Below, piece by piece: positions 26,541-35,861 of a stretch of DNA of 64,000 bases. The notes below the pieces were generated by a model, which saw only the letters and a list, made by a program, of their open reading frames with translations, did not search any database and was not told where the DNA came from. Source of the stretch: Microtetraspora malaysiensis (GTDB lineage Bacteria > Actinomycetota > Actinomycetes > Streptosporangiales > Streptosporangiaceae); assembly GCF_001528665.1 (NCBI RefSeq), contig NZ_BBYJ01000006.1:124001-188000 (forward strand). The letters run 5' to 3'. The stretch's first letter is position 1. Each line of letters begins with the position of its first letter. The translations under genes and the position numbers were made by a program.

Positions 26541-27470
26541 CTAGAGCGCCTGCCGTGCCGCGATCGCCTGCTGGTAGAGGCGACCGGCCCGGTAGGAGGA
26601 GCGGACGAGCGGCCCGGACATGACGCCGGCGAAGCCGATCTCTTCGGCTTCCTGCTGCAGCTCGATGAACTCCTCGGGCTTCACCCAGCGCTCCACGGGG
26701 TGGTGGCGGGGGCTCGGGCGGAGGTACTGGGTGATCGTCACCAGGTCGCAGCCCGCCTCGTGGAGGTCGCGCAGCGCCTGGGTGATCTCCTCGCGCTCCT
26801 CGCCCATGCCGAGGATGAGGTTGGACTTGGTGACCATCCCGGCCTCGCGGGCCGCGGTGATCACTCCGAGGGAGCGCTCGTAGCGGAACGCGGGGCGGAT
26901 CCGCTTGAAGATCCGCGGGACGGTCTCGATGTTGTGCGCGAACACCTCGGGCTTGGCGGAGAAGACCTCCTCGAGCTGCTCCTGGATCCCGTTGAAGTCG
27001 GGCACCAGCAGCTCGACACCGCAGCCGGGGAGCTGCGCGTGGATCTGGCGGGCGGTCTCGGCGTACAGCCAGGCGCCGCCGTCGGGCAGGTCGTCACGGG
27101 CGACACCGGTGACGGTGGCGTAGCGCAGGCCCATCTGCTTGACCGACTCGGCCACGCGGCGCGGCTCGTCCTTGTCGTACTCGGCGGGCTTGCCGGTGTC
27201 GATCTGGCAGAAATCGCAGCGTCGGGTGCACTGGTCGCCACCAATGAGGAAGGTGGCCTCCCGGTCCTCCCAGCACTCGTAGATGTTGGGACAGCCGGCC
27301 TCCTCACAGACCGTGTGCAGTCCCTCGCGCCGCACCAGCGATTTAAGCTCGGTGTACTCCGGCCCGGTCTTCAACCGGGTCCTGATCCACGGCGGCTTCT
27401 TCTCGATCGGGGTCTGGCTGTTGCGCACCTCCAGGCGGAGGAGCTTACGGCCATCAGGGGCAACGGACAC
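26541..27470 (-). CDS. lipA: Lipoyl synthase
   Basis: 309 aa radical-SAM enzyme that inserts two sulfurs into protein-bound octanoate. The auxiliary cluster cysteines are C55, C60 and C66 ([12 protein letters not shown]), the radical-SAM cysteines C81, C85, C88 (CTRRCDFC), and the C-terminal RSSY motif is present. The GTG start at 27470 matches the usual N-terminus [15 protein letters not shown]. It follows lipB by 35 bp. Confidence 0.95.
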   Translation of the reverse strand: MSVAPDGRKLLRLEVRNSQTPIEKKPPWIRTRLKTGPEYTELKSLVRREGLHTVCEEAGCPNIYECWEDREATFLIGGDQCTRRCDFCQIDTGKPAEYDKDEPRRVAESVKQMGLRYATVTGVARDDLPDGGAWLYAETARQIHAQLPGCGVELLVPDFNGIQEQLEEVFSAKPEVFAHNIETVPRIFKRIRPAFRYERSLGVITAAREAGMVTKSNLILGMGEEREEITQALRDLHEAGCDLVTITQYLRPSPRHHPVERWVKPEEFIELQQEAEEIGFAGVMSGPLVRSSYRAGRLYQQAIAARQAL

Positions 27471-27505
27471 GTCGTCCAGCTTATTACCAGACGTCGGATG
27501 TGCCG

Positions 27506-28159
27506 TCAGGCGAGGTCCTCCTCGTACATGTCGTACGGCTCGGTGCCGAGCGCCTCGGCGAGGCGCTTCTCGGCGAGCGGCATGACCTCGTCCACCGTGA
27601 TGCGGCGGCCGGTCTCGGCGGACAGGGAGGTCACCCCCGTGTCGCCCTCGACGATGCGGTTGTACCAACTCAGGTCGTTGACGCAGTTGAGCGAGAATCC
27701 GTGCATGCTGACGCCGCCCGCCACCCTGATGCCGATCGCGGCGACCCGGCGGTCGGGCAGGCCGCTCGCGGCGTCTCCGGGGACCCACACCCCGCCGTGG
27801 CCCGCGATCCGCCGCGCGACCACCCCGAAGTCCGCGCAGATCTGGATCAGCACGTCCTCAAGCAGCCGGACGTACCCGGCGACGTCGGCGATCCGCAGGA
27901 TGGGGTAGCACACGAGCTGCCCGGGACCGTGCCAGGCGAGTTTCCCCCCGCGGTCCACGTCGATGACGGGAGTGCCGTCGGAGAGCCGCTCGTGCGGCTG
28001 GGTGCGACTGCCCGCCGTGTAGACCGGGGCGTGCTCCAACATCAGGCACAGGTCGGAGATCTCGTTCGCCGCCCGCCGCCGGTGCGCCCGGCGCTGGAGG
28101 CCCCACACCTGCTCGTACGGAACGTCGACGCCCAGCCGGACGACCGCGAGCCCGGTCAT
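27506..28159 (-). CDS. lipB: LipB-like octanoyltransferase lacking its catalytic dyad
   Basis: 217 aa. LipB normally moves octanoate from acyl carrier protein to lipoyl domains. Overall fold and landmarks are kept ([55 protein letters not shown]). However the catalytic lysine in the family's RKVAAIG is arginine here (R138 in RRVAAIG), and the family's IVPCGI segment with the thioester-forming cysteine is shortened to IVEGDTG, with no cysteine. As read, the enzyme cannot use the known mechanism. Gene order with lipA is normal. Confidence 0.85.
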   Translation of the reverse strand: MTGLAVVRLGVDVPYEQVWGLQRRAHRRRAANEISDLCLMLEHAPVYTAGSRTQPHERLSDGTPVIDVDRGGKLAWHGPGQLVCYPILRIADVAGYVRLLEDVLIQICADFGVVARRIAGHGGVWVPGDAASGLPDRRVAAIGIRVAGGVSMHGFSLNCVNDLSWYNRIVEGDTGVTSLSAETGRRITVDEVMPLAEKRLAEALGTEPYDMYEEDLA

Positions 28160-28211
28160 GCGGCGCTCACGGCTTCCCGCCCGGTCAACCTCGGGATCAT
28201 GCTCGGCTCGT

Positions 28212-28961
28212 TCACCCGTCCAGGGTAGAGGTGAGCAGCCGCGGCTCGATACGGAACTCCTTGACACCGCCTGCACCGTCCTTTTCGATCCGGTACGCGT
28301 AGCCGCCGGGGTCGACCGTCACGGCCTGGATGAACTCGGTGCCCACATAGTGCAGCCCGACGCCCTCGTCGGCGGCGTACCCGTCGGGCAGCTCGCCCGA
28401 CGCCACCGACGCGTGCAGCAGCTCTCTGCGCTGCGAGTCGGAGTTGTAGTGGACGCCGCACGAGTACGGCAGGAAGCCCAGCCCCTCGGCCCACGGCTGG
28501 AGTTTCGGCCCGAACGAATCGGTGTTGCCACCCACGTGCCAGCACAGCGCTCCCGCGCTCTGGCCGGACAGCACGATCCCGGAGCGCCATGCCTCGGCGA
28601 ACGCCTCGTCCAGGCCGTGCAGGCGCCACAGCGCGGCCAGGTTGGCCACGCTGCCGCCGCTCACGTAGATCGCGTCCTGTTCCAGGATCCACTCGCCCGG
28701 CTCGGCGACGTTCGGCATGGGGAACACTGTCAGGTGGCTGACCTCGACGTCCCACTCGCGGAACGCCCCGTACATCTTCAGCAGCCAGTCGGCGTCGTCC
28801 CCGGTCGCGGTGGCCAGAAGCCCCAGCCTGGGCCGGTCCTGGCCGGTCAGGTCCAGGACGTAGCGCAGCAGCCCGGTCGGCTCGATGAAGCCGTACCGCT
28901 CGGTCTGCCGGAAAGATCCGCCACCGATGGCGACGATGTGCGACTGCCCCATGCGGCTCAT
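28212..28961 (-). CDS. Peptidase E-like (S51) protein
   Basis: 249 aa from ATG 28961 with GGGAG 7 nt upstream. Class-I glutamine-amidotransferase-like fold with the nucleophile elbow SGQSAGALCW (S135), as in S51 aspartyl dipeptidases. The oxyanion stretch YVSGGSVANL precedes it. Probably cytosolic. It lies between lipB and the epimerase gene. Confidence 0.8.
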   Translation of the reverse strand: MSRMGQSHIVAIGGGSFRQTERYGFIEPTGLLRYVLDLTGQDRPRLGLLATATGDDADWLLKMYGAFREWDVEVSHLTVFPMPNVAEPGEWILEQDAIYVSGGSVANLAALWRLHGLDEAFAEAWRSGIVLSGQSAGALCWHVGGNTDSFGPKLQPWAEGLGFLPYSCGVHYNSDSQRRELLHASVASGELPDGYAADEGVGLHYVGTEFIQAVTVDPGGYAYRIEKDGAGGVKEFRIEPRLLTSTLDG

Positions 28962-28993
28962 CGGACACTCCCAAAAACGGAAACAGGAAGCCA

Positions 28994-29887
28994 CTAGAGT
29001 ACGGCGGCCAGCGCTTCTTTGAGTGTGGGATGCGAGAACCGGTGGCCGGCCTCCTGCAGGCGGCGGGGGACGGCACGCTGCCCCTTCAGCAGTCCCTCGT
29101 CCGCGAACTCGCCCAGCGCCAGGCGCAGCGCGAACGCGGGCGTGCCGAGGGGCATGACCGGCCGGCGCAGCGCCCGCGCGATCGCCTTCGTGTACTCGGC
29201 GTTGGTCACGGGCTCGGGGGCGGTGAGGTTGACCGGGCCGGAGACCTCCGGACTGGCCAGCAGGAACCGCACCGCGTCCAGCCAGTCGGGCAGCGAGATC
29301 CACGGGACGTACTGCCGGCCGCCGCCCAGGACGGCGCCCGCGCCCACCTTGAAGAGCGGCAGGACCTTGGCCAGCGCCCCGCCGCGGCGGCTCAGCACCA
29401 CGCCTGTGCGGAGCCGTACGAGCCGGATGCCCTCCTGCTCGGCCGGGGCCGCCGCATCCTCCCACTCCCGCACCAGATCGGCGAGGAACCCGCCTCCCGG
29501 AGGCGCGGACTCGTCCACCTCGCGTGACCCGGTGTCGCCGTAGTAGCCGACCGCCGAGCCGGACAGCAGCACCCGCGGCCTGTTCTTGAGCAGGCCGAGC
29601 GCCTCGACGAGCGTGTGCGTGCCGATCACGCGGCTGTCGACCAGCTCCTGCTTGTACGGATCCGTCCACCTGCGGTCGGCGATGCCCGCTCCGGCGAGGT
29701 GAATGACCGCCTCCGCGCCCTCAAGGATGGTGGGGTCGAGCAGGTGGCGCTCCGGGTCCCAGAACGCCTCGTCCGCCGCCGTGGGCTCGCGCCGTACGAG
29801 CCGCAGGACCGGGGCGCCGTCCGCGCGCAGGGCCTGGACGAGGGCCGAGCCGAGGAAGCCCGACGAGCCGGTCACAACGATGGTCAT
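28994..29887 (-). CDS. TIGR01777-family epimerase (SDR39U1-like)
   Basis: 297 aa from the ATG at 29887 (a GTG three codons upstream is possible). NAD(P)-binding motif GSSGFLGSAL, then HLAGAGIADRRW and SGSAVGYYGDTG. The C-terminal DUF1731 segment is PAFALRLALGEFADEGLLKG. Atypical SDR of unknown substrate, often near lipB and sucB in actinobacteria. Confidence 0.87.
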   Translation of the reverse strand: MTIVVTGSSGFLGSALVQALRADGAPVLRLVRREPTAADEAFWDPERHLLDPTILEGAEAVIHLAGAGIADRRWTDPYKQELVDSRVIGTHTLVEALGLLKNRPRVLLSGSAVGYYGDTGSREVDESAPPGGGFLADLVREWEDAAAPAEQEGIRLVRLRTGVVLSRRGGALAKVLPLFKVGAGAVLGGGRQYVPWISLPDWLDAVRFLLASPEVSGPVNLTAPEPVTNAEYTKAIARALRRPVMPLGTPAFALRLALGEFADEGLLKGQRAVPRRLQEAGHRFSHPTLKEALAAVL

Positions 29888-29921
29888 GACCCCCACGGTA
29901 GGCGGCGGCCCCGGAAACGGC

Positions 29922-29955
29922 GGAGGCCGCCCCGCGCGTACGCGGGACGGCCTCC
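29922..29955 (-). terminator. Hairpin terminator after sucB
   Basis: GGAGGCCG-c-CCCGCG-cgta-CGCGGG-a-CGGCCTCC, 14 paired bases, 13 bp after the sucB stop on the minus strand. Confidence 0.7.
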
Positions 29956-29968
29956 TGCGTGGGTCGCG

Positions 29969-31384
29969 TCAGGCGAGCCCGAGCTGGTTCTCGAAGCGGC
30001 CCTCCTCCAGACGGCGCTTGACCGTCGTGAGGAAGCGGGCGGCGTCGGCGCCGTCGACCAGGCGGTGGTCGTAGGTCAGCGCGAGGTAGACCATCGAGCG
30101 GACCGCGATGACCTCGCCCTCGGGCGTGTCGAGCACGACCGGACGCTTGACGACCGCGCCGGTGCCCAGCATGCCGACCTGCGGCTGGTTGAGGATCGGC
30201 GTGTCGAACAGGGCGCCGCGGCTGCCGGTGTTGGTCAGCGTGAACGTGGCCCCGGTGATCTCGTCCGGCGTGACCTTGTTGGCGCGGGTCCGCTCAGCGA
30301 GGTCGGCCGTCTTACGGGCGAGGCCGGCCAGGTTGAGGTCACCGGCGTTCTTGATCGTCGCCGCGATCAGGCCGCGCTCGGTGTCGACCGCGATGCCCAG
30401 GTGCTCGACGTCGAAGTACGTGACCTCCATGGTCTCGTTGTTGATCGTCGCGTTGAGCTTGGGGTGCTGCTTGAGGGCCTCGATCGCCGCCATCTCGAAG
30501 AACGGCATGAACGACAGCTTGACGCCCTCGCGGCGGAAGAACTCGTCCTTGGCCCGCGCGCGCAGCCGCGCGATCTTGGTGACGTCGACCTCGACCACCG
30601 TGGTGAGCTGGGCCGCGGTCTGCAGCGACTCGACCAGGCGCTTGGACATCGTCTGCCGCAGGCGGGACATCTTCTCGGTGGTGCCACGCAGCGTGGTGTC
30701 CACCTGGACCTGCTCCGGCGCGGCGGCCGGGGCGGCCGGAGCCACCGCGGCGGGAGCCGCCGGAGCGGCCGGAGCGGCGACCTGGGCCGCGGCCTGCTCG
30801 CGCTGGACGCGGGCGGCCTCGATGACGTCCTGCTTGCGGATGCGGCCACCGACGCCGGTGCCGGCCAGCGCGTCGAGGTCCACACCGTGCTCGGTGGCGA
30901 GCTTGCGGACCAGCGGCGTGACGTACGGGGTCTCGCCGGCCGGGGCGACCTCGGCCGCGGGGACCACCGGAGCGGGCGGAGCCACCGGAGCGGGCGGAGC
31001 CACCGGAGCGGGCGCCGGAGCCGGGGCCGGGGCGGGCTGCGGGATCGAGGAGATCGGCGGGGCCGGCGCGGGGGCCGGAACAGGCTCGGGAGCCGGGGCC
31101 GGGGCGGGTGCCTCGACGGCGGGCGCGGCCGGAGCCGCGGCGCCGGCGCTCTCGTCGATGACGGCGAGCTCGGCGCCGACCTCGACCGTCTCGTCCTCGG
31201 CGACGAGGATCTTGGTCAGGTAACCCGCGGACGGCGACGGGATCTCGGTGTCGACCTTGTCGGTCGACACCTCGAGCAGCGGCTCGTCGGCTTCGACGCG
31301 CTCGCCTTCCTTCTTCAGCCAACGGGTGACGGTGCCCTCGGTAACGCTCTCTCCGAGCTGGGGCATGGATACGGAGACCGGCAT
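29969..31384 (-). CDS. sucB: Dihydrolipoamide acyltransferase (E2)
   Basis: 471 aa. One lipoyl domain with the lipoylated lysine K43 (STDKVDTE), an Ala/Pro hinge, a subunit-binding domain (about 154-190, [16 protein letters not shown]), a second hinge, and the catalytic domain ending with [16 protein letters not shown] (His-x3-Asp-Gly). In actinobacteria this E2 serves the 2-oxoglutarate and/or pyruvate dehydrogenase complex. Its lipoate must come from the LipB/LipA route nearby or from scavenging. 33 bp after lpdA. Confidence 0.93.
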   Translation of the reverse strand: MPVSVSMPQLGESVTEGTVTRWLKKEGERVEADEPLLEVSTDKVDTEIPSPSAGYLTKILVAEDETVEVGAELAVIDESAGAAAPAAPAVEAPAPAPAPEPVPAPAPAPPISSIPQPAPAPAPAPAPVAPPAPVAPPAPVVPAAEVAPAGETPYVTPLVRKLATEHGVDLDALAGTGVGGRIRKQDVIEAARVQREQAAAQVAAPAAPAAPAAVAPAAPAAAPEQVQVDTTLRGTTEKMSRLRQTMSKRLVESLQTAAQLTTVVEVDVTKIARLRARAKDEFFRREGVKLSFMPFFEMAAIEALKQHPKLNATINNETMEVTYFDVEHLGIAVDTERGLIAATIKNAGDLNLAGLARKTADLAERTRANKVTPDEITGATFTLTNTGSRGALFDTPILNQPQVGMLGTGAVVKRPVVLDTPEGEVIAVRSMVYLALTYDHRLVDGADAARFLTTVKRRLEEGRFENQLGLA

Positions 31385-31417
31385 GGTTCTCTTCTCTCGC
31401 GTTTTTCTGTGAGGGCC

Positions 31418-32797
31418 TTAGTTGTGCACGTGAAGCGGCTTGCCGGCCAGGGCCAGCATCGCCTCGCCGAGGGCCTCGGACTGGGTCGGGTGCGGGTGGA
31501 TCAGCTGAGCGACGTCACCGGGCGTGGCCTCCCAGTTGTAGATCAGCTGGGCCTCGGCGACGAGCTCGCCGACGCGGCTGCCCACCATGTGCACGCCCAG
31601 GACCCGGCCGTCGCGCTCGGCGACGACCTTGACCTCGCCCTGGGTCTGCAGGATCTTGCTCTTGCCGTTTCCGGCGAGGTTGTAGCTCAGCTCCACCACG
31701 TCGTGGCCGCGCTCGCGCGCCACGGCGGTGCTGATGCCCACCGATGCCACCTCGGGCTCGGAGTAGGTGATGCGCGGCACACCGTCGTAGTCGATCGGGA
31801 CCGGGTTCAGCCCGGCGATGTGCTCCGCGACGAGGATGCCCTCGGCGAAGCCGACGTGCGCGAGCTGGAGGGTCGGGATCAGGTCGCCCACCGCGTACAC
31901 GCCGGGAACGCCGGTCCGGTAGTACTCGTCGACCTTGACGTAGCCGCGGTCGACGGTGACGCCCGCGTCCTCGAAGCCGAGCCCGGCGGAGACCGGGCCG
32001 CGGCCCACGGCGACGAGCATCAGCTCGGCGTCGAGGGTCTTGCCGTTCTCCAGGGTGACGACGACACCGGTGTCGGTGGTCTTGACGCTCTCGAACCGGA
32101 CGCCCAGCTCGTACTTGATGCCGCGGCGGCGGAAGGCGCGCTCCAGGAGCTTGGAGTTGGACTCGTCCTCGAGGGGCAGCAGGTGGGGGAGCCCCTCGAC
32201 GATGGTGACCTCGGCGCCGAACGACCGCCACACGCTGGCGAACTCCACGCCGATCACGCCGCCGCCCAGGATGACCACCGAGCTGGGGACGCGGTCGAGG
32301 ACCAGGGCGTGGTCGCTGGAGATGACCTTGTCGCCGTCGATCTCCAGGCCGGGCAGCGACTTGGGCACCGATCCGGTGGCCAGGACGACGTTGCGGCCCT
32401 CGATGACCTGGTCGCCCACGACGACGCGGCCCGGACCGGCCAGCCGTCCCTCGCCCTCGACAATGGTGATCTTCTTGCTCTTGATGAGGCCCGCGAGACC
32501 CTTGTAGAGCCCGCTGATCACCTTGTCCTTGTACGCGTGCACCGCCGGGACGTCGATGCCGTCGAGCCGTGCGCGGACGCCGAAGGCCTCGCTCTCGCGA
32601 GTCTGGTCCGCCAGCTCGGCCGCGTGCAGAAGGGCCTTGGTGGGGATGCAGCCGCGGTGCAGGCAGGTGCCGCCGACCTTGTCCTTCTCGATCAGGACGA
32701 CGTTCATGCCGAGCTCGGCCGCCCGCAGGGCGCAGGCGTATCCGCCGCTGCCGCCGCCTAGGACGACGATGTCATAGGGGCCGCTGCCGTCTGCCAC
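31418..32797 (-). CDS. lpdA: Dihydrolipoyl dehydrogenase (E3)
   Basis: 459 aa from the GTG at 32797 (GAGGAG 7 nt upstream). FAD motif GGGSGGY, redox disulfide C45/C50 in GGTCLHRGCIPTK, NAD motif GGGVIGVEFASV, and the C-terminal His-Glu base in HPHPTQSEALGEA. Reoxidises the lipoyl groups of E2; co-directional with sucB. Confidence 0.94.
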   Translation of the reverse strand: MADGSGPYDIVVLGGGSGGYACALRAAELGMNVVLIEKDKVGGTCLHRGCIPTKALLHAAELADQTRESEAFGVRARLDGIDVPAVHAYKDKVISGLYKGLAGLIKSKKITIVEGEGRLAGPGRVVVGDQVIEGRNVVLATGSVPKSLPGLEIDGDKVISSDHALVLDRVPSSVVILGGGVIGVEFASVWRSFGAEVTIVEGLPHLLPLEDESNSKLLERAFRRRGIKYELGVRFESVKTTDTGVVVTLENGKTLDAELMLVAVGRGPVSAGLGFEDAGVTVDRGYVKVDEYYRTGVPGVYAVGDLIPTLQLAHVGFAEGILVAEHIAGLNPVPIDYDGVPRITYSEPEVASVGISTAVARERGHDVVELSYNLAGNGKSKILQTQGEVKVVAERDGRVLGVHMVGSRVGELVAEAQLIYNWEATPGDVAQLIHPHPTQSEALGEAMLALAGKPLHVHN

Positions 32798-32887
32798 AGA
32801 AATGCTCCTCGTTGGATTGCCACAGTTGATTGCCACGCCGCCGGACGGACCGACAGCATCTTTTCACTTGTCCGCGTGGTTCGTGGG

Positions 32888-34417
32888 TCAGTCGGCGGCG
32901 CGCAGCGCGTAGCGCTCGGCCAGGGCGACCAGCGTGCGGGTGGTCGCGCCGGTTCCGCCCTTCGGCGTGTAACCGTACGGCTCCATCTTGTTGAAGGCGG
33001 GGCCGGCCATGTCGATGTGCGCCCAGCGGACGCCGTCCGGGACGAACTCGCGCAGGAAGATGCCCGCCGCGAGCATCCCGCCCCACCGGTCGGGGTTGAG
33101 GTTGGCGATGTCGGCGACAGGTGAGTCGAGACCCTTGCGCAGCTCGGCGGGGAGCGGCATGCCCCACGCGCCCTCGCCCTGGGCGACGGAGACCTCGACG
33201 ACCTCGTCGCGGAGCGCGTCGTCGTTCGCCATCACGCCGCTGGTGCGCCATCCGAGCGAGACGATCTGCGCGCCGGTGAGGGTGGCGACGTCGACGATCA
33301 GGTCGGGGTTGTCCTGCGCGGCGCGGGCGATGCCGTCGACCAGTACGAGCCGGCCCTCGGCGTCGGTGTTGAGCACCTCGACGGTCTTGCCGCTGAAGGT
33401 GTGCAGCACGTCGGAGGGGCGCATCGCGGTGCCGGACGGCATGTTCTCGGCGAGGCACAGGTAGCCGACGGCGTTGATCGGGACGCCGAGCCTGGCGATG
33501 GTGATCAGCGCGCCCAGGACGGCGCCCGCGCCGCCCATGTCGGACTTCATCCAGTCCATCGAGTTGGCGGGCTTGAGCGACAGGCCGCCGGAGTCGAAGG
33601 TGATGCCCTTGCCCACGAAGGCGATGGTGCGCGCGGCATCCGGGTGGGTGTGGGCGAGACGGACCAGCCGGGGCGGGTTGACCGAGCCCTGGCCGACGCC
33701 GGTGATGCCGCCGAATCCGCCCTCCTTGAGCGCGGTCTCGTCGAGCACCTCGACGGTCAGGCCCGCCTTGGTGGCGACGTCTTCGGCGATGTCGGCGAAC
33801 TTGGCCGGCCACAGGTCCGACGGCGGCATGTTGACGAGGTCGCGCACCAGGGCGACCGCGTCGGCGACGGTGGACGCCCGCTCGGCGGCGGCGTCCGCGC
33901 CCTCGGCGCCGGACAGCACGGAGATCTCGGCTACCGGATCCTTGCGCTCGCCCGTGCGATAGCGGGTGAAATCGTAGGCGCCGAGCAGCGCGCCGAGCGT
34001 GACGGCTTCCACCTGCTCGGCGGTCGAGGCGGGGAGGGTGAAGGCGGCGGAGGCCGTGCCGGCGAGGGCGCGGGCGGCGGCGCCGGCCGCGCGGCGGAGC
34101 GACTCCAGGTCATATCCGCCTTCGGGGCGGTCGCCGAGGCCGACGGCGAGGATGAGCGGCGCGGGAACGGCGCCGAGACTGGGGATCTTGGCGATCTCCT
34201 CGGATTTTCCGGTGAACCCGACCGCGCCGAGCGCCGTGGCGAGGGACGCTCCCAGGGTCGAGTCGAGGTCGTCGGCGCCTGGGGCGACCTGTGGGCCGCC
34301 GGGCGAGGCATGGAAGCCGACTACGAGAGCACCGGTCTCGATGGAGACCGTGTCAGATGCGAGAACGCGCACTGTGGTCACGTGAGCCGATGCTAGCTCT
34401 GCTTTGAGCGTACGCAT
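32888..34417 (-). CDS. pepA: Leucyl aminopeptidase (M17)
   Basis: 509 aa cytosolic two-metal aminopeptidase. The M17 signature NTDAEGRLVLVDG and the metal-binding FVGKGITFDSGGLSLKP and KSDMGGAGAVL are intact. The ATG at 34417 has no clear ribosome site. It is divergent from the YtrA-type regulator with a 92-bp shared spacer. Confidence 0.93.
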   Translation of the reverse strand: MRTLKAELASAHVTTVRVLASDTVSIETGALVVGFHASPGGPQVAPGADDLDSTLGASLATALGAVGFTGKSEEIAKIPSLGAVPAPLILAVGLGDRPEGGYDLESLRRAAGAAARALAGTASAAFTLPASTAEQVEAVTLGALLGAYDFTRYRTGERKDPVAEISVLSGAEGADAAAERASTVADAVALVRDLVNMPPSDLWPAKFADIAEDVATKAGLTVEVLDETALKEGGFGGITGVGQGSVNPPRLVRLAHTHPDAARTIAFVGKGITFDSGGLSLKPANSMDWMKSDMGGAGAVLGALITIARLGVPINAVGYLCLAENMPSGTAMRPSDVLHTFSGKTVEVLNTDAEGRLVLVDGIARAAQDNPDLIVDVATLTGAQIVSLGWRTSGVMANDDALRDEVVEVSVAQGEGAWGMPLPAELRKGLDSPVADIANLNPDRWGGMLAAGIFLREFVPDGVRWAHIDMAGPAFNKMEPYGYTPKGGTGATTRTLVALAERYALRAAD

Positions 34418-34450
34418 AAACGAGGGTTCGTCCTACCAATGATGGGAGCG

Positions 34451-34509
34451 AATGGTGCTGATGGCGACGGCACCATTCGGTGGAATTTGGTGCTAATGTC
34501 GCTAGCACC
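34451..34509. promoter_or_regulatory. Twin operators of the YtrA-type regulator
   Basis: Two related inverted repeats: AATGGTGC-n11-GCACCATT (34451-34477) and GGTGCTA-n7-TAGCACC (34489-34509). The second ends at the base before the regulator's ATG and contains a -10-like TAATGT (34494-34499), so the transcript is probably leaderless and directly blocked by binding. The shared GGTGC half-site argues for one protein. The divergent pepA promoter is close enough to be affected. Confidence 0.7.
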
Positions 34510-34857
34510 ATGTTGTTGAAGCTTGATCTTAACGATCCGCGGCCGCTCCACGAGCAGGTCGCCGACGCCATCCGGCGCGCGGTCGTCCAGGGCGACGTCG
34601 CGCCGGGTGACCGGTTGCCCCCGGCGCGCGATCTCGCCGACGCCCTGGGCGTCAACGCCAACACGGTCCTGCGGTCGCTGCGCGACCTGAGGGACGAGGG
34701 GCTGCTGGAGTTCCGTCGCGGCCGGGGCGTCTCGGTCCTGCGCCGGCCCGACCCCCGCGAGGCGCTCAGGTCCCTGGCGCGCGACCTGCTCGACGAGGCC
34801 GGCCGGTACGGCTACGGCCCCCACGACGTCATCGAACTGATCAAGGAAATGTCATGA
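34510..34857 (+). CDS. GntR regulator, YtrA subfamily
   Basis: 115 aa: winged HTH (RPLHEQVADAIRRAVVQGDV, ARDLADALGVNANTVLRSLR) with only a short dimerisation tail (DPREALRSLARDLLDEAGRY), the YtrA layout. The ATG at 34510 abuts an operator; an upstream in-frame start would lie inside the promoter. Overlaps the next gene by ATGA. Likely represses its own operon of two membrane proteins. Confidence 0.87.
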   Translation: MLLKLDLNDPRPLHEQVADAIRRAVVQGDVAPGDRLPPARDLADALGVNANTVLRSLRDLRDEGLLEFRRGRGVSVLRRPDPREALRSLARDLLDEAGRYGYGPHDVIELIKEMS

Positions 34858-35849
34858 ACGACTCGTCCGCACGCGACGCGGCCTTCCGCCGGCGGTTCCT
34901 CCTGGCGACCGGCGCGTGGGCCGTTCTCGTCGCCGCCGTGCTGGTCGCCGTGCCGCTCATGTTCGAGAGCCGCCTGCCCGACCCGCTGGCCACACACTGG
35001 GGGCCGTCCGGAGAGCCCAACGGTTCGATGCCGTTCGCCGTGTTCGCCCTCGCCGCACTGCTGTGGGTTCTCGTCGCGGGCGTGGTCCTGGGTGCGGCGG
35101 CCGCCGGACGCGTCGCGATGAGGCGGGCGGCGCGCCGGTGGACCACCGCCCCGCTCGGCTGGACCGGCGCACTCCTGATCGGCCTGCAGGCCACCACCGT
35201 CGCCGCCAACCTGGACCGGCGGCGCTGGGAGGACGCGGCGTCGCTCGGCTGGCAGGCCGTCGTCGTGATCGTCGCGGCGTTCGCGGTCGGCGGGCTCGGC
35301 TGGCTGGCGGGCCGTCCCGGTCCCGACGAGCGGCCGGTCGCGGCCGGATCCGCTCCGGAGGCCCTCGTGCTCAACCAGGGGGAGCGGCCCGTGTGGGTCT
35401 CCGCCGCGGCCTCTCCCGTGGGCGCGGGCGTGGCCCTCGTGGCCCTCGCCGCCGCCGCGTCGCTCGGCGTCTGCGCGTTCCTCGGCCTCCCGCCCGAGCT
35501 GTGGATCGGGGCGGCGGTGTTCGCGATCGCCGGGCTGGCCGGTCTCTGGCTCACCTCGATCAGGGTGAAGGTGAGCCCCGAAGCCTTCACCGTGTCGTAC
35601 GGCCCGCTGCGGTGGCCGTCGAGGTCGGTGCCGATCGGCAGCCTCGACCGGGCCTGGACGGAGGAGCGCCACCCGGCCGACGTGGGCGGCTGGGGATACC
35701 GGGGGCTGCCCGGCCGGAACACGATCATGATCCGCGGTGGGGAGTGCCTCGTCGTCCGCTACACCTCCGGCGGGGAGCTCGGGATCAGCGTCGACGACGC
35801 CACCCGGGGCGCCGCACTGATCAACGCTCTCGTCTCCGAGAAGCACTGA
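34854..35849 (+). CDS. DUF1648 membrane protein
   Basis: 331 aa, about six hydrophobic segments. PLMFESRLPDPLATHWGPSG near the N-terminus is the DUF1648 signature shared with SdpI-type immunity proteins. The C-terminal third (VKVSPEAFTVSYGPLRWPSR) is a soluble PH-like part. Translationally coupled to the GntR regulator. Role unknown, possibly envelope stress or bacteriocin immunity. Confidence 0.8.
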   Translation: MNDSSARDAAFRRRFLLATGAWAVLVAAVLVAVPLMFESRLPDPLATHWGPSGEPNGSMPFAVFALAALLWVLVAGVVLGAAAAGRVAMRRAARRWTTAPLGWTGALLIGLQATTVAANLDRRRWEDAASLGWQAVVVIVAAFAVGGLGWLAGRPGPDERPVAAGSAPEALVLNQGERPVWVSAAASPVGAGVALVALAAAASLGVCAFLGLPPELWIGAAVFAIAGLAGLWLTSIRVKVSPEAFTVSYGPLRWPSRSVPIGSLDRAWTEERHPADVGGWGYRGLPGRNTIMIRGGECLVVRYTSGGELGISVDDATRGAALINALVSEKH

Positions 35850-35861
35850 GGAGTCCGTCCG

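Noticed and set aside
29615-32761. 1048-codon open frame on the plus strand
   Set aside because: It is antisense to the epimerase, sucB and lpdA genes, is Arg/Asp/Gly/His-rich and has no domain; it is a high-GC shadow frame.
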